From Neocallimastix lanati (nom. inval.) (lineage: Eukaryota > Neocallimastigomycota > Neocallimastigomycetes > Neocallimastigales > Neocallimastigaceae), in assembly GCA_016946835.1 (NCBI GenBank), contig JACVTC010000507.1, positions 1 through 17,500 on the forward strand: 17,500 nucleotides of DNA, read 5' to 3'. Below, piece after piece: positions 9,662-17,482 of this stretch; positions within the stretch are counted from its first letter, which is position 1; each line of letters begins with the position of its first letter. Both the position numbers and the translations under genes were made by a program. Below the pieces are notes generated by a model that had not been told where the DNA came from, made no database searches, and was given only the letters and a program-made list of their open reading frames with translations.

Positions 9662-9856
9662 TATAATACTTTTATATTCTTATATTATTATCAATATTAA
9701 ATTCTTATCTTAAATTAATATTTTATTATTATATTTTTATGTTGTGTAACATCTATCTATGTGTATTAATTCATAGAATAATCACATGATTAAAGATATA
9801 ATTTTTACTATAAAAATTAATTATTTTTATTATCTTAAAAAAGTGAATTCTTAACA
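9619..9856 (+). repeat. Copia 3' LTR (238 bp)
   Basis: It begins TGTTAAAATATTCAC after the polypurine tract and ends GTGAATTCTTAACA. The ends form an inverted repeat, TGTTAA/TTAACA, which extends imperfectly to GTGAA-T. No second copy is in the window, so the right border rests on this terminal symmetry only. Confidence 0.7.
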
Positions 9857-10008
9857 TTAATAAAAAATTTATTAATTAAATAAATACAAAAATAAATAAA
9901 ATTTATTATAAAAACACATATACATTTCTCAAATTTTAATACTAAATCCACTAGTATTCGTGACAGACAAAATTATTATATAAAAGGCAATTTACTTACA
10001 AAAAGTAT
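9857..10008. other. AT-rich spacer between copia LTR and Gypsy-2
   Basis: These 152 bp have no recognisable gene. They end AGTAT before the Gypsy-2 LTR, which does not match the ACAAA after its other LTR. They do not visibly encode the missing upstream part of the transposase found right of Gypsy-2. Confidence 0.45.
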
Positions 10009-10617
10009 TGTAAAATATTTAATAATTTGAATACGTATTTAAATGTAATGTAATGTAAATTATTGTGGATAAAAATGTTTTCCAAATTTTTAATATAAAT
10101 TTAAATGTATTCCAAATTATTAATTTAAATAATTTTCTCAAAAATTTATGACTAAATTATTTGGAGAATTTACGTAACAATTACTCAGTTGAATCACGAA
10201 ACTTCATAAATTAAAAAATAATTAGTCATTAATTAGTTAAATTAAAATAATTAAAGGAATATTGCCTTTTCCGTTTGTTTACAAAAACTTGCCGTTTTGT
10301 TTACTTGTCTTTTAAATTATAGAAATTCTAAAAATAAAAATAGCAAGTTGTGGTTTAGTAAATTGGTTTTCACAACTTGGCAAAATTTAAATTAAATATA
10401 TGGATAGAATATATTTAATCATATAATTAATGAATTAAACTCTAAATTTTCTTCATAGAAAATTTTAGAAAAATTAGATAGTTTTAAATAGGATTTATAT
10501 TAAAATAATTCATAACATTTCATGTAATTTATTAAATAATGTAATTGATAATATAAAATAATATGTTTATGTAATTTATTAAAATTTATTTTGATTTAAA
10601 ACTTTATTTTGAAAAAG

Positions 10618-10626
10618 TATAAAAAG
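10618..10626 (+). promoter_or_regulatory. TATA box of Gypsy-2 promoter (putative)
   Basis: TATAAAAAG lies 35 bp upstream of 10653, the first base of the 11-nt segment complementary to the primer site. In self-primed elements that segment is the mRNA 5' end, so the TATA spacing independently supports a start at 10653. Confidence 0.6.
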
Positions 10627-10652
10627 AGTTAATTTTTCAACTATTGAACGAT

Positions 10653-10663
10653 AGTTGGAAAAT
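10653..10663 (+). promoter_or_regulatory. Predicted mRNA 5' end and self-primer of Gypsy-2
   Basis: AGTTGGAAAAT is the exact reverse complement of the 11 nt following the 5' LTR (10972-10982). In Tf1 the first 11 nt of the mRNA fold back onto such a site and, after RNase H cleavage, prime minus-strand synthesis. The same 11 nt are intact in the 3' LTR at 16532-16542. An inverted repeat (10633-10644 with 10651-10662, one mismatch, 6-nt loop) surrounds the start. Confidence 0.68.
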
Positions 10664-10971
10664 CGTATAGAATAGGAAAATTTAAATTTTATTATTAGTT
10701 TCGTAACTATTATTAGAATAGTTACTTTCTTATAAAACAATTATATTATAGTTTGTAAAACCTTAACTGCTAGTGGGAACTCCGGAAAGGACCCTGCGTT
10801 ACCCAGTTAAGTGGTTGTTGAAAATTAGTTAATAAATAAAATAAATAAATAAAAGAAATTAAAAAAAAATAATTAATTAAATAATAGAGGTTTAAGATAT
10901 AGTGTTATTAGTGTAGTAAAGTTAGTTTAGAATAGCCACAAACCTAGACTTGATAAGTATTTTATTTTACA

Positions 10972-10982
10972 ATTTTCCAACT
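10972..10982 (+). promoter_or_regulatory. Gypsy-2 self-priming primer-binding site
   Basis: ATTTTCCAACT starts at the first base after the 5' LTR. It lacks the TGG expected of a tRNA primer site and is perfectly complementary over exactly 11 nt to 10653-10663; flanking bases do not pair. This matches the length and placement known for Tf1/sushi elements. Confidence 0.7.
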
Positions 10983-11051
10983 CTTTAGAATAGAAGTTTA
11001 CCTTTGTGGCATTGTTAAGAAATAAGGAATAGTTAATATTTTTAGTTTTAG

Positions 11052-11107
<56 letters not shown>

Positions 11108-11206
11108 GTTTAAAATTAATAATAGTAAATAAAGGTGGATTTAATAATTAGATATAGTATAGTATATAGTTTATTGTTTAGTAATAAAAATAGGTTTATA
11201 AATAGA
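10983..11206 (+). other. Gypsy-2 leader with A44 tract
   Basis: Untranslated leader between the primer site and gag. It contains a run of 44 A at 11059-11102, preceded by seven T. It has no ATG; with the R/U5 part of the LTR the AUG-free stretch is 554 nt from 10653 to 11206. Confidence 0.7.
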
Positions 11207-13936
11207 ATGGAGTATTTGAGAATCAACAACCAAGACCCAGGAGCTAGGAGAGACTTTGACGCAGTCTCTGAAGCCAGCTCCATGGAAGTAGAAAATGAGG
11301 CTGGTAATCACGTCAATACCAGGGCACGCCTCATTCCAAAACCTAAGGTATTTTCAGGAAAAAGGAACGAACTGTCAGCGTTTTTAGGCCAAATTTCAAG
11401 ATATTTCAAATATAACTTAGAAGGTGAAGCAATTGAAGATGACGAATTCAAGATAGATGTAGTGAGCAGCTACTTAGATGGAACCGCTGCAGAATGGTAT
11501 GCTGACTTGTGTAAAGAAGAAAGCCCCTTGCTCCAAAGTTACGATCTCTTTATAAATGCATTAAAAGAAAGATATAAAACCTGTGCCAGTACCGATGTAG
11601 CCAACAGTAGGATTACGAAGATAAAAAGCCACCATTATTGTTCTCTCGCCGAATACTGTGATCAGTTCGAAAAGGTAGCCAGAGACTCCTCCTTTAATGA
11701 TGAAGCCAAGATTCACTTTTTTATTGATGGATTGCCAGCAAGAGCAAAAGAAAGAACAAGATTGATCTATCCCAGGATCAGGAAACTCAACGAACTAATT
11801 AATGTGGTATCTGCCAACGCTGAAGAAGACCGTCGTGTTTTTGGAAATGACCCCATGGATGTAGACCAGAGAAGAATTAGACCTTTTAGCAGAAGTTTAG
11901 GAACAAGCCGCTACAGGACTAATTACCAAGATACCGAAAGAAATTATGGAATGCCGCCAGCAAATAAATTGTCAAGAATTAAGAAATGTTTTATATGCAA
12001 CAGTACTAATCATTTGAAGTCTAACTGTCCTAAACAAAAGGAGAAAATTCGGAGAAGAGAAAAGGTATTACAGATAACTGTTAGTAAAAAGAGTTTATCT
12101 CACACCTACAATGTAGCTATCAAGTTCAGAGATGGATTAATCCTAAAGGCAATTTTAGATACCGGATCTGACCTTAACTTAATTGATAGAAAAGTTGTCG
12201 ACAGGTATGGTATTCCAATGCAACGTCTTCGTTATGAAAAGAATGTTTTAGGTATTAACGGAAATGGAATTATCCGCTATGAAACCATTCCTTTAACTAT
12301 GGTTATGGGTCAGCATTCTGAAACTATTAATTTTTACATTTATGATTTACCTGAAGGAATACCCATTATCCTTGGAAATCCATGGTTAAAGAAACACTGC
12401 CCAACAATTGAATTTGACCACGGAAATATTAGATTCAGTTCCCAGTATTGTAAAAGAAACTGCTGTGCTACCGCCGAAGAAATTGCCAGGAGAGTTGAAG
12501 AAAAAAGAAGAAAAGAAGAAGAAGAACGCAGGAATAAAATCCAATTAGCAAAAGAAATTATTAATTATAAGGTTGAAAATAATAAAGATAATTGTATTAG
12601 ATTAGATAATGATGATTTTAAAAGTAGTTTAGAGATTAAAAAAAATAAAGCATATATTCGTAAAGTATGTAGTAAAAAGGCTGTTATGAAAAAAGCCTTA
12701 GTTAAGAAAAATAAGAGTTTAAAAAGAAAAAATTTAAATAAAGATAAAATTGAAAATTATGTATTTTATTGTGTTTCAAAAACTGAAAGTAAAGATAAAG
12801 TTTTACGTGTTATTAGAGAAAAATGTGAAAATGTAAAAAGGAATACTAGTATTGATCGAGAAAAACAAGATAGAAATAAAATTAATATAAAAGATGAAGT
12901 TAAAGAAGAGATTCCAGAACAATATAAGGAATATAAAAGTGTATTTGATGAAAGAGAATGCGATAAATTACCTCCTCACCGGTTGTATGACTGTAAAATT
13001 AGATTAAAGGATGATGTTGACTTATTTTATGGTCCTTTATATCCATTAACGGAGGAAGAACGTGAAGCTTTAAAAGAATATATCAAAGAAAATTTAGAAA
13101 AAGGCTTCATTAGACCTTCAACATCTCCTGCTGGTGCTCCAATTTTATTCGTTAGAAAAAAGGATGGAAGTTTAAGACTTTGTGTCGATTATCGAAGACT
13201 TAATGAAAATACTATAAGGGACTCCTATCCACTCCCTTTAATCACCGAGCTTTTTGACAGATTGAGAGAAGCTAAGTATTTTACTAAGTTAGATTTAAAA
13301 TCAGCATATAATCTAGTAAGAATTCGTAAAGGAGATGAGTATAAAACCGCTTTCAGAACAAGATACGGTCATTATGAATACCGAGTAATGCCCTTTGGAT
13401 TAAAGAATGCACCTGCTACTTTCCAACACTTTATTAATGATGTATTAGGGGAATACTTAGATGAATTCGCTTTCGCTTATATTGATGATATACTTATATA
13501 CTCAAACACCCTAGAAGAACATCGCGTGCATGTGAAGAAGATTCTTAAACGTTTACATGAAAGTGGACTTTATGCAAAATTAAGTAAGTGTGAATTTGAA
13601 GTCCAGAAAACAACATTCTTGGGGCACGTAATATCCAATCAAGGAATTTCCATGGATCCGGATAAAGTTAAGTCTATCTTAGAATGGCCAATACCAACTA
13701 CAGTCAAAGAAGTACAATCATTTATAGGTTTATGCAACTACTATCGAAGATTCATCCCAAACTTTGCTAAAATTGCTAAGCCGTTACACAACTTAACAAG
13801 AAAAGATATTAAATATGAATGGACTGAAGAATGCTCCGTTGCATTCGAAACTTTGAAGAAACTTTTTACCAGAGAACCTATTCTTGTTCCATGCAGATCC
13901 AGAATTACCGTTTATAGTAGAGACAGATGCAAGTAA
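11207..13936 (+). CDS. gag-pol: Gypsy-2 Gag-Pol polyprotein, 5' part (Gag, protease, RT)
   Basis: The start is ATG 11207, the first ATG of the predicted transcript; the frame is open further up to GTG 11135 but without ATG. The product is 909 aa. Gag capsid spans about 40-210 ([25 protein letters not shown]). A CCHC knuckle is C261, C264, H269, C274. Protease has [10 protein letters not shown] at 318-327 and IILGNPWL at 387-394. A long charged, coiled-coil-like linker fills about 420-570. RT spans about 605-870, with [25 protein letters not shown] and YIDD at 758-761. A one-base gain near 13885-13895 throws the last 16 or so residues out of frame; RNase H continues in the next frame. Gag and Pol are one frame, as in Tf1. 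The open reading up to that point suggests recent activity. Confidence 0.92.
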   Translation: MEYLRINNQDPGARRDFDAVSEASSMEVENEAGNHVNTRARLIPKPKVFSGKRNELSAFLGQISRYFKYNLEGEAIEDDEFKIDVVSSYLDGTAAEWYADLCKEESPLLQSYDLFINALKERYKTCASTDVANSRITKIKSHHYCSLAEYCDQFEKVARDSSFNDEAKIHFFIDGLPARAKERTRLIYPRIRKLNELINVVSANAEEDRRVFGNDPMDVDQRRIRPFSRSLGTSRYRTNYQDTERNYGMPPANKLSRIKKCFICNSTNHLKSNCPKQKEKIRRREKVLQITVSKKSLSHTYNVAIKFRDGLILKAILDTGSDLNLIDRKVVDRYGIPMQRLRYEKNVLGINGNGIIRYETIPLTMVMGQHSETINFYIYDLPEGIPIILGNPWLKKHCPTIEFDHGNIRFSSQYCKRNCCATAEEIARRVEEKRRKEEEERRNKIQLAKEIINYKVENNKDNCIRLDNDDFKSSLEIKKNKAYIRKVCSKKAVMKKALVKKNKSLKRKNLNKDKIENYVFYCVSKTESKDKVLRVIREKCENVKRNTSIDREKQDRNKINIKDEVKEEIPEQYKEYKSVFDERECDKLPPHRLYDCKIRLKDDVDLFYGPLYPLTEEEREALKEYIKENLEKGFIRPSTSPAGAPILFVRKKDGSLRLCVDYRRLNENTIRDSYPLPLITELFDRLREAKYFTKLDLKSAYNLVRIRKGDEYKTAFRTRYGHYEYRVMPFGLKNAPATFQHFINDVLGEYLDEFAFAYIDDILIYSNTLEEHRVHVKKILKRLHESGLYAKLSKCEFEVQKTTFLGHVISNQGISMDPDKVKSILEWPIPTTVKEVQSFIGLCNYYRRFIPNFAKIAKPLHNLTRKDIKYEWTEECSVAFETLKKLFTREPILVPCRSRITVYSRDRCK

Positions 13937-14088
13937 TTTTGCAATTGGTGCCGTATTATCTCAAAGAAATAAGGATACAAATGAGTTACATCCAATCTGT
14001 TATTATTCTAGAGGTTTGTCCAAATCTGAAAGAAACTACCCTATTTATGACAAGGAACTTTTAGCTGTTAAGTGTGCATTAGCAAGAG
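13884..14088 (+). pseudogene. pol: Gypsy-2 Pol: RNase H, first part
   Basis: The frame carries [18 protein letters not shown] and CYYSRGLSKSERNYPIYDKE, the start of the RNase H domain with its first catalytic aspartate and the glutamate region. It follows RT after a one-base shift and is left by another one-base gain at about 14086-14090, where a tryptophan codon opens the next frame. ATG is absent at its beginning; it is a fragment of the polyprotein, not a separate gene. Confidence 0.85.
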
Positions 14089-14721
14089 TGGAGACATTAC
14101 CTTGAGGGTTCAAAACACCAGTTTATAATTTTCACAGATCACAAAAATCTTACTTTCCCTCGTAAGCCAGAACTTCTATCTCAACGACAAATTAGATGGA
14201 ATTTATTTTTGTCACGATTCGATTATAAATTGCAATATAGACCAGGAAAAGAGGGTGGAAAACCAGATGCTTTTTCAAGAAGACCAGACTATGAAGATAA
14301 AGAAATTGAGGATGAAGAAGACTCAATCCCGTGCTTCGCTATCATGGACTTAGATAATAATTCATACCCTTCAATCCAAGGTCAACTAAAAGAGGAATTA
14401 ATAAAGAATACAAAAGAGGATAAATTTATCCAGGAATTAATTAGCGTAAAGAAAGGAGTATCGACTACTAACAATAAATATAAAAGTAAAATGAAAGATT
14501 TCGAACTTGAGGAGGATGGATTACTTCTTTATAAAGGACTTATCTTTGTTCCTAACAAGATGAAAGATATTATTATCGGTATCCACCATGATAATCCTGT
14601 GCAAGGCCACTTTGGAATTCTTAAAACTAAAGAAGTTATTAGTAGAAATTTGTTTGGTTCCAGAATGACGGATGATATCGTAAGGTACATTGCTTCTTGT
14701 AAGATTGGTTGTCAAGGCTAA
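14089..14721 (+). pseudogene. pol: Gypsy-2 Pol: RNase H end and integrase zinc domain
   Basis: The frame starts with a tryptophan codon at 14089. It continues RNase H (FTDHKNLTF, then KPDAFSRRPDY at about 14260) and, after an acidic linker (YEDKEIEDEEDS), enters integrase. The HHCC zinc region is recognisable: HHDNPVQGHFGILKTKEVI and, at the end, ASCKIGC. The frame stops at TAA 14719-14721 just after the second cysteine; a small deletion there moves the continuation into the frame of the next fragment. ATG 14209 is not a genuine start, since coding continues well upstream of it. Confidence 0.85.
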
Positions 14722-15546
14722 AGATGATCGTCATAAACCATATGGATTACTTCAACCGCTCCCTACTCCAAAGAGACCATGGTCATATGTTTCAATGGAT
14801 TTCATCACTGATTTACTAAATTCGAGAAAGACAATCAGTAATTATGGTATAGTAGACAGATTAACTAAAATGGCTCATTTTATCCCATTTAGAAACCTTC
14901 CTACCGCTGTTATCGCTGCAGATGTTTTCTTTCGTGAAATCTTTCGCTTTACACGGCCTTCCGAGATGATATTGTTTCGGATAGGGGTTTCTCAATTTAC
15001 CTCGGAATTTTTGGACACGGACTTTGTAGTCTATTAGATATTCGTCAAAATTTGTCAACAGCACATCACCTCACCTCAAACAGATGGTCAAACTGAACGA
15101 GTTAATGGTATATTAGAACAATTTTTAAGGTGCTATATTAACAAAAGAAAAAATAACTGGATGGACATTCTTCCTTATGCTGAATTCGCATATAATAACA
15201 CATTACAACAATCGACTATCAGACACCATTCTTCTCAAATTATGGTTTTAATCAAAATTCAATCCAGTTATACCTGCTGATAGCAGAAGAACAAGTACCA
15301 TTGACCATGTTGAACAAATAAGGAAAAACATGCAATTCCTCAAGAAAAAATTTAGAAAAAGCTAAGGAAAGATATAGAGATATGCAGATCACTTAAGAAT
15401 GGTAGGACCAAAATTAAAAGTAGGTGATAAAGTTTGGTTAAAGCGTCCAGACTTACTTCCAAAAGGTCCTTCTAAATTGACTAACAGAAAACTCGGTGTC
15501 CTTTTAAAATTATTGAAAAAACAGGCCTGTTTCTTATAAATTAGAA
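14712..15546 (+). pseudogene. pol: Gypsy-2 Pol: integrase core and GPY/F region, heavily frameshifted
   Basis: The first piece (14712-15037) holds YVSMDFITDLL with the first catalytic aspartate and RLTKMAHFIPF. The region of the second aspartate (14970-14992) is split by compensating small indels, so its GAT at 14980 is out of the open frame. Coding moves frame at about 15022 and again at a 5-bp tandem duplication (CCTCA type, 15067-15076). It then reads [16 protein letters not shown] with the catalytic glutamate codon at 15095, and [14 protein letters not shown]. From 15225 to 15546 more indels occur; GDKVWLKRPDLL and a GPY/F-like stretch are still visible. Integrase would insert the DNA copy; as written it cannot be made. 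Confidence 0.8.
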
Positions 15547-15852
15547 TTGCCTGATACTATTAAGTGTCATAATGTTTTCCATATTTCAAACCTAGAACCT
15601 TACAATGAAAGAGAATTTGATGAATCAAGTGCAAGTACTAATACTCGAATTACTTCGATCGCTACTGATACTGAAGGAAAGGAACCTTTGAAGATTGTTG
15701 CCGCTAAAGTTGTTAACAATAAACCTTTTACTTTATGTTATGGAAAGGACTTCCAGCTACTGAATGCACTTGGTTGTCTGAAGAATGAAATCTCCGATCC
15801 TCAATTAGTTCAAGAGTTCAATAGAACTAATAGAGTTCCTTCGAGATTATAA
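15547..15852 (+). pseudogene. pol: Gypsy-2 integrase C-terminus with disrupted chromodomain
   Basis: This 101-codon frame starts inside integrase (HNVFHISNLEPYNEREFDES), a conserved end of chromovirus integrases, and stops at TAA 15850-15852. The middle, 15726-15785, makes no sense in this frame. In the next frame it gives FMLWKGLPATECTWLSEE, with tryptophans at 15741 and 15771 as in chromodomains. The original frame resumes with EISDPQLVQEF. Two compensating one-base indels therefore mask a chromodomain, the module that binds modified histones and guides integration in chromoviruses. The stop is followed after 22-33 bp by the polypurine tract. Confidence 0.8.
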
Positions 15853-15873
15853 GTCGCTCAGGGGCTCGACTTA

Positions 15874-15885
15874 AACAGAGGGGCA
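15874..15885 (+). promoter_or_regulatory. Gypsy-2 polypurine tract
   Basis: AACAGAGGGGCA directly precedes the 3' LTR start TGTAAAA. It is mostly purine and correctly placed for plus-strand priming. Confidence 0.7.
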
Positions 15886-16875
15886 TGTAAAATATTTAAT
15901 AATTTGAATACGTATTTAAATGTAATGTAATGTAAATTATTGTGGATAAAAATGTTTTCCAAATTTTTAATATAAATTTAAATGTATTCCAATTATTAAT
16001 TTAAATAATTTTCTCAAAAATTTATGACTAAATTATTTGGAGAAGTTACGTAACAATTACTCAGTTGAATCACGAAACTTCATAAATTAAAAAATAATTA
16101 GTCATTAATTAGTTAAATTAAAATAATTAAAGGAATATTGCCTTTTCCGTTTGTTTACAAAAACTTGCCGTTTTGTTTACTTGTCTTTTAAATTATAGAA
16201 ATTCTAAAAAATAAAAATAGCAAGGTGTGGTTTAGTAAATTGGTTTTCACAACTTGGCAAAATTTAAATTAAATATATGGATAGAATATATTTAATCATA
16301 TAATTAATGAATTAAACTCTAAATTTTCTTCATAGAAAATTTTAGAAAAATTAGATAGTTTTAAATAGGATTTATATTAAAAATAATTCATAACATTTCA
16401 TGTAATTTATGTAAATAATGTAATTGGATATATAAGAATAATATGTTTATGTAATTTATTAAAATTTATTTTGATTTAAAACTTTATTTGAAAAAGTATA
16501 AAAAGAGTTAATTTTTCAACTATTGAACGATAGTTGGAAAATCGTATAGAATAGGAACATCGTCACCTAGAAATAGAGAAAATTTAAATTTTAATTATTA
16601 GTTTCGTAACTATTATTAGAATAGTTACTTTCTTATAAAACAATTATATTATAGTTTGTAAAACCTTAAACTGCTAGTGGGAACATCCGGAAAGGACCCT
16701 GCGTTACCCAGTTAAGTGGTTGTTGAAAATTAGTTAATAAATAAAATAAATAAATAAAAGAAATTAAAAAAAAATAATTAATTAATAATAGAGGTTTAAG
16801 ATATAGTGTTATTAGTGTAGTAAAGTTAGTTTAGAATAGCCACAAACCTAGACTTGATAAGTATTTTATTTTACA
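15886..16875 (+). repeat. Gypsy-2 3' LTR
   Basis: Direct repeat of 10009-10971. Differences are mainly one-base indels plus a 23-bp insertion at 16558-16580 (CATCGTCACC...), which lies in the transcribed part downstream of the predicted start. The self-primer sequence is preserved at 16532-16542. Confidence 0.93.
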
Positions 16876-17162
16876 ACAAAACCCTAACTATATATTTGAT
16901 ATTTATATTATAATAAAAAGAATTTGTCAAAAAAAAAAGTATAATAATTTTCTACAATTTTTAGAATATTTTAATAAAAATTATTTACTTAAGTATAATG
17001 TTAATAATTGGAATTATTATGAAAATATAGAGCATTTAACAAACAATGCATCAGAATCTTATAATAGCTACTTAAATAATATATTTCCAAATAAACCTTT
17101 ATTTTATAAATTAATATATATATTAAAAGAAGAAGAAACCTTATCTTATAATGATTACTAAA
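16876..17162 (+). pseudogene. MULE/FLYWCH-type transposase-like remnant, C-terminal part
   Basis: A frame open from the LTR edge (NPNYIFDIY at 16880) runs to TAA 17159-17161 without a start codon. It reads YNNFLQFLEYFNKNYL, then WNYY and IEHLTNNASESYNSYLN, followed by KPLFYKLIYILKEEETLS. The pattern W-N-x(n)-H-x-T-N-N-x-x-E-x-Y-N-x-x-L-N is typical of the region after the DDE core in MULE/FLYWCH-associated transposase-like proteins that are abundant in AT-rich fungal and microsporidian genomes. That assignment is from memory of the family. The upstream transposase core is missing; Gypsy-2 borders the truncation. Confidence 0.6.
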
Positions 17163-17197
17163 GGAAAACTAAAGGAATTTGAAAAAAAAAGCAAAAA

Positions 17198-17353
17198 ATA
17201 TTTAGTTCAACTGATGAAATTAAAATTTTAATTGAAAATTACAAAAGTAAGGAAATAAATTTATTTTATAATGGATGCAACAGAAATGGATTAGTTAAAT
17301 TATGGAAAGATTATTTAATTGATTTAAACAATATAAATATTAATTTAAAATAA
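17198..17353 (+). pseudogene. Transposase-like remnant, last part in another frame
   Basis: After the stop at 17159-17161 the coding-like signal resumes in a different frame: STDEIKILIENYKSKEIN, then LFYNGCNRNGLVKLWKDYL, ending at TAA 17351-17353. It has no ATG start and probably is the C-terminus of the preceding remnant after a frameshift in the A-rich stretch 17175-17200. I do not recognise a domain in it. Confidence 0.45.
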
Positions 17354-17354
17354 A

Positions 17355-17482
17355 TAACCTTAATTTAAAAAAATTCTAGAAAAATACAAATTTATTTATT
17401 TTAAATTTATATTTATAATCGTTTAAATAATAATTAAATAATCTTAATTTAAAAAATTGCTAGAAAAATATAAATTTATTTA
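17355..17482 (+). repeat. Imperfect 44-bp direct repeat after the transposase remnant
   Basis: 17355-17398 and 17439-17482 both read TAA(C/T)CTTAATTTAAAAAA..., then CTAGAAAAATA(C/T)AAATTTATTTA, with about three substitutions and small length changes in the A run. The spacer is 40 bp of AT-rich DNA. Nothing else is visible to the window end. Confidence 0.7.

Larger units (their letters stand above)
7676..9856 (+). mobile_element. Ty1/copia retrotransposon, 5'-truncated remnant
   Basis: From the Gypsy-1 LTR edge the plus strand carries the linker, RT and RNase H of a Ty1/copia Pol, then a polypurine tract and a 3' LTR. Gag, protease, integrase and the 5' LTR are missing and not found elsewhere in the window. 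In Ty1/copia integrase precedes RT, which fits this order. Truncation falls exactly at the Gypsy-1 LTR, yet the matching 5' half is not on the far side of Gypsy-1, so simple insertion does not explain it. Confidence 0.88.
10009..10971 (+). repeat. Gypsy-2 5' LTR
   Basis: Direct repeat of 15886-16875, TGTAAAATATTT to TATTTTATTTTACA. Visible parts are two CCGTTT(T)GTTTAC boxes (10271-10282 and 10292-10304), a TATA box (10618), hairpins at 10633-10662 and 10703-10725, a GC-richer core at 10762-10811, and several AATAAA hexamers at about 10830-10853 that could serve polyadenylation. Confidence 0.93.
10009..16875 (+). mobile_element. Gypsy-2: Tf1/sushi-like chromovirus, full-length but mutated
   Basis: The element is 6867 bp with LTRs of 963 and 990 bp, sharing ends TGTAAAATA/TTTTACA. 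The order is Gag, CCHC knuckle, protease, RT, RNase H, integrase and chromodomain, with Gag and Pol fused in one frame as in Tf1. A self-priming site is used instead of a tRNA site. The first 2.7 kb of coding is open; beyond 13890 it is broken by many small indels. Flanks lack a matching 5-bp duplication. Confidence 0.92.

Noticed and set aside
11059-11102. A44 as the tail of a retrocopied gene or LINE
   Set aside because: It sits inside the element leader with no coding remnant upstream and no duplication around it.
11135-11206. Upstream GTG extension of the Gypsy-2 ORF
   Set aside because: Eukaryotic initiation at the first ATG (11207) is favoured and the extension has no family-like sequence.
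14521-15064. Minus-strand ORFs opposite the Gypsy-2 integrase
   Set aside because: Antisense shadows; the plus strand carries recognised integrase motifs.
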